Below are positions 53,501 through 63,100 of a stretch of DNA of 64,000 nucleotides, piece by piece. This stretch comes from Sphaerolaimus hirsutus (taxonomy: Eukaryota > Nematoda > Chromadorea > Monhysterida > Sphaerolaimidae). The notes under the pieces were generated by a model. The model was not told the DNA's origin, did no database searches, and saw only the letters and a list, made by a program, of their open reading frames with translations. The translations under genes were made by a program, and so were the position numbers. The number at the start of each line of letters is the position of its first letter. Within the stretch, counting starts at the first letter, position 1. The DNA lies in contig OZ038452.1 of assembly GCA_964036195.1 (NCBI GenBank), positions 21,525,785-21,589,784 on the forward strand, written 5' to 3'.

Positions 53501-54557
53501 CCAATTTACTTCGCATTTGCCATTTTACTTCTCACTTCTTAATTTGCGGAACTGCCACTGGGTCGACTGGTACCCATCCAGATTTCAGTTGATGGGTCGC
53601 TGAATAATGTTCAAATGCACATGCGAATAATAATTCATTTTCCACATTTTGACATTTTGACCAATCGACACAGCACTCTGGGAAATATAATCTCCAAAAT
53701 ATCATCCAAATCCAAAATAGCAAAATATCAGGGTAATTAAATTCCGCGTCTTGTAGCAGTGTGTATATACTGACCCGTTTTCAGATGGTCATGGTGATCA
53801 GCTGCTGCATGTCAGCTGCCTATCTACTGATTGTGATTACGCTGGCCATAGCAATTTGGCCCAAGCAATCGCACCACCTTCACCCGACCCGGAAGTGCAT
53901 GAAATCGTTTGTTTCTGTTGTTGAATCGGCACCAGGAGAAAACAAGTGGAGACATAAAAAAAACAATTTACCGTATTTCCTCGAAATACCCCCCTGGGGG
54001 TTTATTTTTTCAGAGTGAGAATTTTGAGGGGGATTAAACGAGGGGAGGTATTATGAGGGAAGCTTATTATTTAATCAGACATTTGTTGAACTGCCATTAC
54101 TAATTTGTTGTTTGTATGTAACGTTACGCAAACGTAGAAAACGCAACAATAAGCACCATATATAAGAGTCTATAGACTTATTTATATAAAAGTAGATGGT
54201 ATTATGTAACCCTGTTCTAACGTAACACAGTCATTGATTTTAACGTGTGTTCTGCATTGCCCGGACCACAAACCGCAGTTTTTGTCATTTAGACTCAATT
54301 TGAGGGGTATTTCGAGGGGTGTTATAAATTTTGAAGGGGGGGTATTTCGAGGAAATACGGTATAAGTGATAAGTAATTTCTAAAGTGGCTGAAAGAGCAC
54401 GCTTTATATTGCCGTGCCCCTCTCGCATGTGCAGAGCGGGGCGATACGATCACAAGCAGCTGTGGCGCAACGGGCCCGACGACCCCGCCTTCTGCCACCT
54501 GGTGCGCTGGCTGCTGCTCGTCGTGCCCGCCGCCAACGCCATCATCAAGATGATCCT
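44574..54557 (+). CDS. Na+/H+ exchanger of the sperm-NHE (SLC9C) type, 15 exons, partial
   Basis: Exons: 44574-44789, 45764-45956, 47457-47653, 47843-47933, 47994-48124, 48414-48584, 49451-49653, 51072-51211, 51295-51587, 52077-52244, 52442-52626, 52684-52843, 53033-53194, 53785-53894 and 54435-about 54557. All junction phases agree. The exchanger domain shows PDLLMIMLLPVLIFESAF, SATDPVAVVALLEDIGAP, the ion-binding GESLLNDG (Asn-Asp at 47624-47629) and TWGGLRGALPLLL. After FGSLFIQGLTFELL a charged cytoplasmic region follows. The last exons carry hydrophobic segments resembling a voltage-sensor module, as in SLC9C proteins. The cyclic-nucleotide domain and stop are not seen, so the gene may continue past the retroelement at 56.3 kb. 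The N-terminus may extend upstream. Predicted role: voltage-tuned proton/sodium exchange at the plasma membrane. Confidence 0.75.
44872..44975. repeat. CCGTATTT...ACCTCG foldback fragment in the first seen intron of the exchanger
   Basis: Left end ataccgtatttattacctcg and right end gggggtatttcgaggaaatt are inverted repeats of the CCGTATTTCCTCG family. Confidence 0.6.
45003..45260. mobile_element. MITE with TACTCGGCGGACCGCA ends (orientation B)
   Basis: 258 bp, TACTCGGCGGACCGCAAAGTATGC to GCATAGAATGCGGTCCGCCGAGTA. Inverted relative to the copy at 43,942-44,200 and about 800 bp away from it. It lies within the first seen intron of the exchanger gene. Confidence 0.85.
45375..45640. mobile_element. 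Foldback element, CCATATTTACT/AGTAAATACG variant
   Basis: The right arm gggggaattattcgagtaaa matches the 37,524-37,754 element, with a decayed inverted left arm starting ccatatttacttttatta. Intronic. Confidence 0.45.
45982..47026. mobile_element. hAT-like MITE with (cgagt)n arrays in an exchanger intron
   Basis: Ends TAGGGCTCGAA and TTCGAGCCCTA with the exact 8-bp duplication GGTAGGCC (45974-45981 and 47027-47034). Blocks of gtcgagtcga-type tandem units lie at 45,995-46,125 and 46,880-47,020 around about 750 bp of AT-rich, non-coding core. Confidence 0.9.
47654..47842 (+). mobile_element. Older introner-derived intron in the exchanger gene
   Basis: The 189-bp intron contains ccctgtaaaatgtgaaatgt, caaaagtcgtgtaaaatggc and the mirrored gacattttaccgggcatttt and ggacactttctttg. 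This is the interior of the introner-like elements at 41,367 and 52,245. Its 5' end GTGAGCTCCGAGACCTCG is alignable with GTGCCAGTCCCAGACCTCG, although the donor is now a standard GTGAGC. The acceptor end has diverged (ctacacag). Confidence 0.6.
48627..48827. mobile_element. Short hAT-like MITE with (cgagt)n array in an exchanger intron
   Basis: TAGGGCTCGACACTCG and CGAGTGCCCTA are inverted ends. ATGCACC precedes and follows them, seven of eight expected duplicated bases. It is a 201-bp relative of the element at 45,982-47,026. Confidence 0.75.
49778..50783. mobile_element. hAT-like MITE with (ggcgcc)n arrays in an exchanger intron
   Basis: TAGTGATGGAATGGCGCCA at the left and GGCGCTTTTCCATCACTA at the right, flanked by the exact 8-bp duplication CTCTAGAG (49770-49777 and 50784-50791). 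Both ends contain about 120-190 bp of repeated tggcgcc words; the core is AT-rich and non-coding. Confidence 0.9.
51622..52039. mobile_element. TA-flanked CCGTATT-CCTCG foldback element in an exchanger intron
   Basis: CTGTATTACCTCGAATTAACCCCC at the left mirrors GGCGGTAACTCGAGGAAATACGG at the right, with TA on both sides. It fills most of the 489-bp intron before the exon at 52,077. Confidence 0.75.
52245..52441 (+). mobile_element. Introner-like element forming an entire exchanger intron
   Basis: The 197-bp intron is a single palindrome beginning GTGCCAGTCCCAGAGCCTG and ending TCTGGGACTGCCCCCAG. The arms gtcatgcaaagtgtcgagag and catgtaaaatgccctgcaaa are mirrored around a short gggggacgg loop. 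The flanking exons end in CAG and resume GAGGTGGAC, in frame without any change (phase 0). Terminal sequences and most of the arms are the same as in intron 7 of the MFS gene, yet the two genes are unrelated. This indicates transposition of a unit that carries its own splice sites. Confidence 0.88.
52886..52978. repeat. Short foldback fragment (CGTATTTCCTTGAA ends)
   Basis: atcgtatttccttgaattgt at the left and attattcaagtgtatacggt at the right; decayed member of the CCGTATTTCCTCG family in an exchanger intron. Confidence 0.5.
53389..53556. mobile_element. Palindromic MITE with GGCAGTTCYGCAAATT ends in an exchanger intron
   Basis: GGCAGTTCTGCAAATTGAGA then agtgagaagtaaaatggc is mirrored by gccattttacttctcact and TTAATTTGCGGAACTGCC. 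The extreme termini share the GGCAGTYC core with the introner-like elements, and aaaatggc also occurs in both. This copy lies inside a longer intron, not at splice sites. Confidence 0.75.
53971..54360. mobile_element. TA-flanked CCGTATTTCCTCG foldback element in an exchanger intron
   Basis: The best-preserved copy of the family: CCGTATTTCCTCGAAATACC at the left and GGTATTTCGAGGAAATACGG at the right, perfect inverted repeats, with TA at 53969-53970 and 54361-54362. The 390-bp interior has no ORF. Confidence 0.85.
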
Positions 54558-54798
54558 GTTAGCTGATGCACTTGCCACCGATCAAACCGAGGCCATGCCA
54601 CTTTACATTCTGGACAGTTCACATTCTAGCAAAAAATGTTTACATTCTTCCACAATGCGACACTTTTCATTCTATAATGCGTCAGTTTACATTCTGTCTG
54701 AACATGGGTCACCCTCTACCTTAGCGACACTTTACATTCCACAGGTACAACTATAGTTTACATTTTACTGTCATATGGTGACACATTTATGTCAGATG

Positions 54799-55643
54799 TA
54801 GTGATGGAATGGCGCCATGGCGCTGGCGCCATTTGAGGGCGCCAAAGGGCGCTGCGCCATGACGCCATTGGCGCTTGGCGCCCTTTTTCTGTGGCGCCTG
54901 GCGCCCACTTTCTGAAAGGCGCCATGGCGCCCTTGGCGCTTGGCGCCCTTTTTCCGTGGCGCCCTTGGCGCCTGGCGCCCGGCCTTAAAAGGGCGCTAAA
55001 ATGGCGCCAGCAGGGTTTCGAGGTGAGTGCTGCATAAATGCAAAAAAAATGAAAAAGCGAGCTGTACATGAACGAAATTCGCTGGAAAATGACGAACTGG
55101 TGCGATTAGATGAAAATCTTTTGTACAACAGTTCGTCAGACGCTTCTGACGGATCAAACGCTGAGAATGATTGACCGTGTAACATGCAAACCCGTAAATC
55201 AACGGGATCAAATCGCTGCAATTCCGTTTTTGTCCATTTGAAAAAAAACATTTGTGAACAGAAAACATAATTGAAGTGAATACTTTTTTGTCAAATGACA
55301 ATTTTCATCGTGTTGTAATTCAACGTGGGTATGACTTTATCCAAAAATCGTTGCTAGTCTCCTTTTGTTCACTACATCCTGGAGAACGTGGATAACGAAG
55401 TGAATGTGTGCATGACAGTTATAGGGAAATAACACACACAGTGTGTTGTTTGCACGTTTTGAGCATGGCGCCCTTGGCGCCTGGCGCCCTATTTTTTAAA
55501 TGGCGCCATGGCGCTTGGCGCCCTCTTTCCGTGGCGCCCTTGGCGCCTGGCGCCCATTTTCTGCGCTTGGCGCCCAGTTTCCGAATGGCGCCATGGCGCC
55601 ATTGGCGCCTGGCGCCCTTTTTTCTGGCGCTTTTCCATCACTA
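54799..55643. mobile_element. hAT-like MITE with (ggcgcc)n arrays, second copy
   Basis: TAGTGATGGAATGGCGCCA and GGCGCTTTTCCATCACTA with the exact 8-bp duplication GTCAGATG (54791-54798 and 55644-55651). Same termini as 49,778-50,783 but a different core, so the two copies share ends and arrays only. Confidence 0.9.
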
Positions 55644-55651
55644 GTCAGATG

Positions 55652-56332
55652 CCATACCATAAATGCCACATTTCCATTGCTGATACATTTGTATAGAGTA
55701 CCAATAATATTTTACATTGGTGCACTTTTTCATTGGTATATTGCACATAAAAAATTGCAACTGTATGATTTCAAACATACATAATATTAAATGATAAATA
55801 AATAGTGTTTATAAATATGTATTAGTAATAATTATGAATACATCTTAGAGCATTTCTTAAATCAGTCGAAAGGTCACGTACCTCAACATGTGCAAACATT
55901 TGAATGACAACTACGGTTCCACTCAAAATAGCAAGCATCGAGTCTGTTGCAAATATTTCATGCTTTTTGATTTCAATCACAGGGCTTGCACACAAACTTA
56001 ATCCAAGTTCATGCTTTTACTTTTCCGCAGCATGCCATGCCAATAATTTTAATAAATTTTAATTTTGAGAATAATAATAATGGAGAGTCAATTTTTACTT
56101 CTCTTGTCTGAACGATTTTTTTGTAAATGCCAACACAAACACACCACTTGTATGACAAGTACATATTTTGATGCACAGCTGTTTGCTGTAGCTATCTCAT
56201 GGTGTAATTGGCTGATCGCAGCCAATTGAAGAGATTTCTTGGTGGGGGTTTGTTTAGATGAATTGATTAGCGGCGGCTCTAATTACACTCAAGTAAAGGT
56301 GCGAGCAAGTGCCAAAGTGAAGCCCAAGTCCG
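55652..56332. other. AT-rich stretch without a recognised gene
   Basis: Degenerate tttacattc words continue here from 54,600-54,790. No exon, RNA gene or element boundary could be supported. Confidence 0.4.
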
Positions 56333-56838
56333 TGTAAACCAACGCGAATTTATTGAGGCGATTTGAGTTTACAAAATAGGAAATTTGGGCGACAAATATA
56401 GAAAATCAAAGCATCAGAATTTTAGGAAAATATTCAACAGAAAAACGTCAAAAACGACAACTAACTGCCAATCCAAAAACGGCAGTACACACAGAAAATA
56501 TGCATAAGTGCGATGGCGCAATACAGGGGGGATACACCTAAAAATGTCACAACAGAACGGCGCCAAACTGTCTACTACACGGCGCCAAGTACCTAACACA
56601 TACATGAATACTTAAGCCACGCAAAATAGAACACCTAAAAACCGCCGCGACGCAACCGTTCCGCGGCGCGAGTACATAGTGAATACATAAATACCTAGGG
56701 TGCATGGAAAGTATAGGAAGGCGCGTGGGGGGAAATCTACTCGCAGGCATACACTTACAGTTTGCATTTGAATGCTTACCATAAGACAATGAATTGAAAT
56801 ATATGAAAAACAAATGCCTAACATACGATGGCATAACA
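56333..56838 (-). repeat. Probable 3' LTR of the second Ty3/gypsy-type element (inner edge supported, outer edge guessed)
   Basis: In element orientation a polypurine tract GGGAGGGGC (56,847-56,839) is followed directly by TGTTATGCC at 56,838, a typical PPT-LTR junction. The outer end is unproven: a TGTAAACC word at 56,333 would give TG...CA ends. The partner LTR lies outside the window, so neither length nor target duplication can be checked. Confidence 0.5.
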
Positions 56839-56848
56839 GCCCCTCCCA
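56839..56848 (-). promoter_or_regulatory. Polypurine tract of the second Ty3/gypsy-type element
   Basis: TGGGAGGGGC in element orientation, just before the putative LTR start. Such tracts prime plus-strand DNA synthesis. Confidence 0.6.
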
Positions 56849-57155
56849 TGACAACAGTTACACTACCTACAAAAGAAACACTAGTGGAACTGGAAGTCAG
56901 ACAACAGCTTACATAAAGAAGCTACAAAAGTTTCAGCCACACTACACTGTGAACAGAATCTTTGAAGTTACCCAATAGGATTTGACCAGTGATTGAATAA
57001 AAAACCAGTACTTCTACAATCACACTCTGATCAGACCTGAGATGAGTTTATTTGTTGTTGCACATAGATTGAAGTGAAGTTACCAGTGAAATACACATTG
57101 TAATGAGAAAAAACCTAAAGCGCAAAACAACAATATAACAGTGCAGAACTACAGG

Positions 57156-60100
57156 CTAAAACGGGCGCCAAACAGATGAATCTTTGGCGCGGCCAATGCA
57201 CAGGTTGAGGGCCATGCTCTGATCGGTAATCTCGTGCACTTCCACAGTAGGCTCGCTCGACTTGGCCACCGAATCAGGCAGTGGCTTCTTGGCAGGTGGA
57301 GATGCGCGTGCAAGCTCGGGGTCGGAATCGGGCTCAGAGATGGGCTCGGACCCAGGCACGACAACGGGCTCGGACACGACCACGGTGGCGGGCTCGGACA
57401 CGACAGGAGGCTCGGTGACAGTAGGTGGGAAAGACAGGCCGTGCAGGCAATCCAGCTCGAAATAGTCCCCTCCAGAGGGGCACGAAAAACTGCGGGCCAT
57501 CTTCTGCTGAATAGTGCGCACGCGTAGGGACGGTGGGCCTGTATCAGGGCCGACGGAATTAGGGGCGGCCTTAGCAAATGTGCGGTGCTCGATGGACCAA
57601 TCACGGATGAGGCCTTCAGCCATGTTCTTCAAATCTTCATACTCGACTTGGCGCTGAGCGTGAGCAGATTCTAATTTAGAGTAGCGGTCAGTGCTCAGGC
57701 GCAGCTGCTCCTTGAGGGATGCAATTTTCTTCTGGTAGTCAGCAGCCATGACTTTGCTTTCGGCTTGGGAAGTAGTGTAGCGATTCTTGTAATCATTTTG
57801 CTCAGTATTCAGGCGCGTGATCTCCTCGATTTTCACAGCATACTGAGATAGCAGATCCCGCTCTTTGTGCAGAGTGAGATCGTCGACGGTGCGCTGCCAA
57901 TGATCGACGGCTTGATAGAGCAGATGGGTGCAATGCCGCTCATCGAGAATATTGCGAATGTAGCGGACGTCGAATAGTAGCTGGCGCTCGGGAACCTGAC
58001 CGCTAACGGCGGCCATAGCAGCAGAATAAGCCTCGGAAGCCGGCGTGGTAGCAGTGATAGTAGGCTGCGGTGGCGGCACATAGACCGGGCGAGAAGGCTG
58101 CTTGGAACCAGGCGCGGGCTGACTTGCGGGCGGCGTAGGCGGGCGATAGAGCTCCTCAGCTACAGCGCGGGCTGACAGGGAGGCAGACGAATGCCTCGCA
58201 GGAAGAACCGGGTCATTATCAATGGGGACCCGATCCTTATGGTGGATGTTGTCGTAGCGGCGCTTGCCAAAGATATGGCGCTGTTCGTCCCGATCCTTGT
58301 GATTGACGCCTTTGCGGATAGGAGACACGTCGTCCAAGCGCGGTGGAGGGCGACGGTCAGTGGCCCCGGTGCGCCTCGCAGGATCACGGTCCTGAGGCAC
58401 GCGATTAGAATTGTGTTTAGCAGTGGATTCATTTTTCGAGTGCATGAGAGAATTGGAGTGTTGACCAACCGCACGCCAGAAACCAGAACGAGAGCGGCTC
58501 TCAGCCGCCAAATCGCGTCGGTGCCTCGATGGTGACCGACTATGCTGATGCTGGGGCTGGTCGTGATCGCCCACGTGCCAGACGGAGTCGTCGCTGCCCG
58601 CGCGAACAGGCTGGCGGGCCAATCTCTCACGGAAATCATCCATACTGCCAGAATAAAGAGACCCCCTATTAGAGGAGGGGGCCTTATCACCCTTTTTAGA
58701 TTTGCCGGATTTGCTCATGACGTGATTTTGGATAGTGGATTTTAATAATAATAAATCGGTAGGCACTCTGCGAATTTGGGTGCCAGTGTCGATTAGGGCG
58801 ACAGATTTATCTATTCCAACCACTTCGAATGGGCTGGAGTAAAGCAGTTCAATTTTCTTATCAACCGAAATGCCAAAGTTTTTACGGAGATAAACCAAAT
58901 CGCCAATTTTAAGCGTGCGGCCAGCGTGTTTGTCGAATGCGGCTTTATAGCGGACTTGGGCTCGCTTAAGGCACTCGCGCGCTTTACGCCAGAGATGTAC
59001 GTGCTTGCCAGAAGTTTGGTGGGCACGATCTCGCACAATGGTAGCCACGCTATGCAGCGTTTTTGCAAATTTGGTTTTATAGGTGGTTTTAGTTTTGTTA
59101 ACAGCAGGGCGCTGAACTGGCCCATCGTCATCGCTGTCACTATCCCCACTCTCAGCTTGCAGATTAGGATCGACTGTTGCAGGGTCAGCCAATTTTTTCT
59201 TAGAATTTTCAAGCAATGCTTCCCCAGCCCCTCCCAAGAACGATGGCACGTAACCAAACAGTAGCTCAAAGGGAGGGTGCGCGACATCGTGATTATAAGC
59301 CACATTCATTCTAAATGCAACTTCGGGCAATGCAGTGGGCCAATTAGAGGAGTTGCTGTTGTGCGCCGACCACTGGCGCACCAACTGCTCGACACTGCGG
59401 ATAGCGCGTTCAGCTAGACCATTTGCACGTGAATGATACGGGGTCGTTTTCCGATGGGTAAAACCCCACTTGTCAGCAAGAGCAGCTAAGTCCTGATTTG
59501 CAAACTCAGGCCCATTATCGCTGATCAACGTTGTGGGAGACCCGAAACGGTGAATGACTTCCCGCTCCAGTGCAGCACAGACACTTTTCCCATTGGCGCT
59601 CCGCAATGGAGCCAGGGCGACAGCACGCGTCATGTAATCCACAATAACCAAGATGTGACGATAGCCATTGAAATTAGGCATTGGAGTTGTGTCGGCAGCA
59701 ATCTTAGCAAAAGGCCGGGTGCCCGGGGTCACGGGGAATAATGGGCTCACACAAGTGCGCTGGGCATCCTTGGTAAGTCGGCAGACTTCACACTGGGCAA
59801 CATATGCCTGGACGTCACGGCGAATTTGTGGCCAATGTCCAGCAGTGTAAAGTTGATGCAGGGTACGTTCCACACCGCCGTGGGCGCCAGTCAGCCCCAA
59901 ATGGGCCAACTTGATGAACTGCTGTCGCAATGCAGCAGGCACGAATGGCACGAAACCACGGGGGCAATTTGTGTACAAGACACCATTGCGTTTGACAAAT
60001 TGGGCTTTGTTAATTTGGCCCGCGTCAAGTGCAGTTAGAATTTTCTGCGATTCAGGATCAGTAGATTGTGCCTTGGCCCAGTCCAAAGGGCTTGTATTTG

Positions 60101-63100
60101 ACACATGAGGACAAATTTTGTCGAGAGGCAGCTTGATAGCTTCACTGGCCCGTTCGAATGCAGCAGAGTCAATGTCGTCAACTGGCGCACGACTTAGCGC
60201 ATCGGCGACAACATTCTGCTCACCGGGCACATACTCAATCTCCAAATTTTGCAGGGAAAGGCGCATGGCCCAACGCTGGGTCCAGCGCTCGATTTTCCCT
60301 TTGGAGGGTTTAGTGAGTGCATTCACCAAAGCCTTGTGGTCAGTGCGAACTTTGACATGGCCACCATCGATGTAACTGCCGAGTCGATCAAGGGCCCAGG
60401 TTACGGCGAGGGCTTCCTTTTCAATCACCGACCAATTTTTATGAGTAGTCGGCAGACACTTGGACACAAAAGCAACAGGGCGCAAATTGCCCTGACCGTC
60501 CTCTTGCATTAGGACAGCACCCAAACCGATGTCTGATGCGTCGCTGTAGAGGTAAAACGGCTTGTCGCGGTCCACGTGCACCAGAAGAGGGGCGGTACTT
60601 AGCCTCTGCTTCAATACGTCGTAGGCCTGCTGGGCGACAGCGGGCCATTCCAAAAATGAAGGGATTGGGTCAGCGCCTTTTGCAGTATATGTCCCTTTAC
60701 ATAGAGCATGCAATGGAGATTGATAGCGGTGGAAGCCGGGAATGTGGGCGCTAAAGTAGCCCACTTGGCCTAGGAACCGTCGCAGCTCTTGTTTAGTAGT
60801 AGGCACGGGCTGTTCCAGAATCGCAGCCACATTACTTTGCTTTGGAGCAATGCCACGGGTGCTGACCTCGAATCCGAGAAATTGCACCTTTTCTTTAAAA
60901 AAATGGCATTTCTCCGGCTTGAGCCGAATCCCGGCCCACCGGAGGCGCGCAAAGAATTGTGCCAAATGCATGCAATGCTCCTTAGGGCTATCGCTGGCCA
61001 CCAGTGCGTCATCGATGTATGCAAAAAAATTAGGTCGCTCGGGCTCTCGATTCAGCCCGGTGAGCACACAATCCATGAGCCGTTGGAAACTGGCGCCAGA
61101 GTTGACCAAACCCAGAGGCATGCGCTTGAAGCTATACTGGCCCCGGCTGCACACGAAAGTCACCATGTCGCGTGTGTCTGGGTCAGTGATGGCCACATTA
61201 TAGTAGCCAAAGCTGGCATCCATAACCGAAAATAGAGATCGGCCCGATAGCTGCAATAGCATGTCGGTGATGCGCGGCAAAGGATATGCATCCCGCACAG
61301 TAACTTCATTTAGTCGGCGGAAATCAATGCATAGACGGTAGTCGTCCTTTCCCTTGGGCACTATGACAACAGGGAAAGCCCATGGCGATGAAGAGGGCTC
61401 AATGAGGCCCCGCTGAATCATCTCTTCCACCGTGCGCCACATGAAAGCGCGCTTTGGTGGAGTTTCGAATCTCACAGCGCACTTGACGGGCTGCGCGTCT
61501 GGAACCAGCGAAATCTTATGGTCCAGAATATGCGTTTTCCCAATATCATATTCAGACAGGCTGAATAGGCCTGACTGGTGCGCCAAAAGTTTTCGAAAAT
61601 TTTTCCGGAATGTGGCCGGTAGGGCTTCGAAGCCGTCGCTTGGCAAGCGAGCCCAAACTTCACGGACATAGTCTTCCTGCTCACTAGTGAGTGGCAGTGA
61701 CAAGTCTGGAAGTTTGGCCAGATCGGGCGGAGAGGGCAGAGAAATGGCCTTGTTCACCGACGGCGGCTCGCTTTCAACCAGTATTCTGTTGGCTGTGAAA
61801 ATTTCGGCCACCGGTGTATCAGCTCGGAGTCGCACATTGTCGCCAGACTGATTTGTCAGGCATAAGGGGAATGAAGGCTCATCTAGAATAGCCCGTTCGG
61901 TATGCAATGCAGTATCGCACACCAGACCCGGCGAAAATTCAACCAAGTTATTTGAATCGGAATCACGGTAGCGGCTGTCGATAATGTAGGCCGCCTTACC
62001 GCAACCAAGGTCGCCCTCCAAAGGAACGCCCTTGTCAGCAGCAGCCAAAATTTGTCGCTGGCAACCTGCTGGAATGCACACATCAGCCACTGAGCGTACC
62101 GGGATAGACCGCCTAGCCTGAGGCAATGGGCTTGCAAAAGTGCCCATGGCGACCGGTACATAATTTTGCTCCAAGCGCTGGTGTTCCGCAATAGAAGTGC
62201 GGTTCATTTTCAATGGGCCATAAAGAGCTTCATGGCCAAACAGCAATGGGTCGGATGATGGCCGGCAGAATTCTTTCAATTTAACTACCGCTGTGACTTT
62301 TGCGGATTGACGCCGATTGTCGGGCGTGGTGTGCTGCAGATGCATATCATACAATGCTAGGTGCTGGCTGGGAATCGGTTCACCCGTCGTGCCTAAATGC
62401 GGATATGGGTAGGGCCGGTACTTGGCCTTTTCTGCCGATATGTCCCGTTTTGCTGTATTCCACGCGTTCTCCAAAAGGCGCTCCTCGATCACAATACCGA
62501 CATCGCACCCGCTGTCGAGTAGGCCAGTTAGTGTACAGCCCATGAATTTGACTTTAGCGACTGCCCGATTACAGAATTCGTTGTCAGCCCGTTGGGCGGC
62601 AACTGGGCGGGCAGACTCGCTATGTGGAAACCACGAGTCCAACTGCTCAGAGTCAGAGGTTGGTTCCGAGGCTTGTGCAGGCGGAGCAGTAGTCCTGGCT
62701 TTCAGATTCCGTTTGCCACTTCTACTGGATTTAGCGCTCGGGGTCGACCATTTGTTCATATTCAGATTTAGTTTCTTGCATTCAGCTAGCATATTTCGCT
62801 TTGCATCCTCCTGAGATTTGTTAGCCCTTTCGAGGTTAGCTTTGACCTTTTCAGCTTGGTCAGCCCGGTAGGCAGGAGAAGCAGGGTTCAAATAGCATTT
62901 TTCTGGCTCGTGCGGCATGGGAGCACGATGCAAAAAATAGGTGCACCATGGACCCTGGTGCGTCGTTGGGTCAAATTTCGACTGCCTATCCCAGCTGCCC
63001 TTCTGACCATCCGATCGGCCTGAGGCATTTGGCGATGCAGCCGCAGCCGATGGAGCGTTGCCCCACCCGGCATTTCCACCCCGCGACGGCTTTGGTTTCC

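Noticed and set aside
57149-59305. Minus-strand ORFs overlapping the second gag-pol
   Set aside because: They are out-of-frame shadows of the long intact polyprotein ORF.
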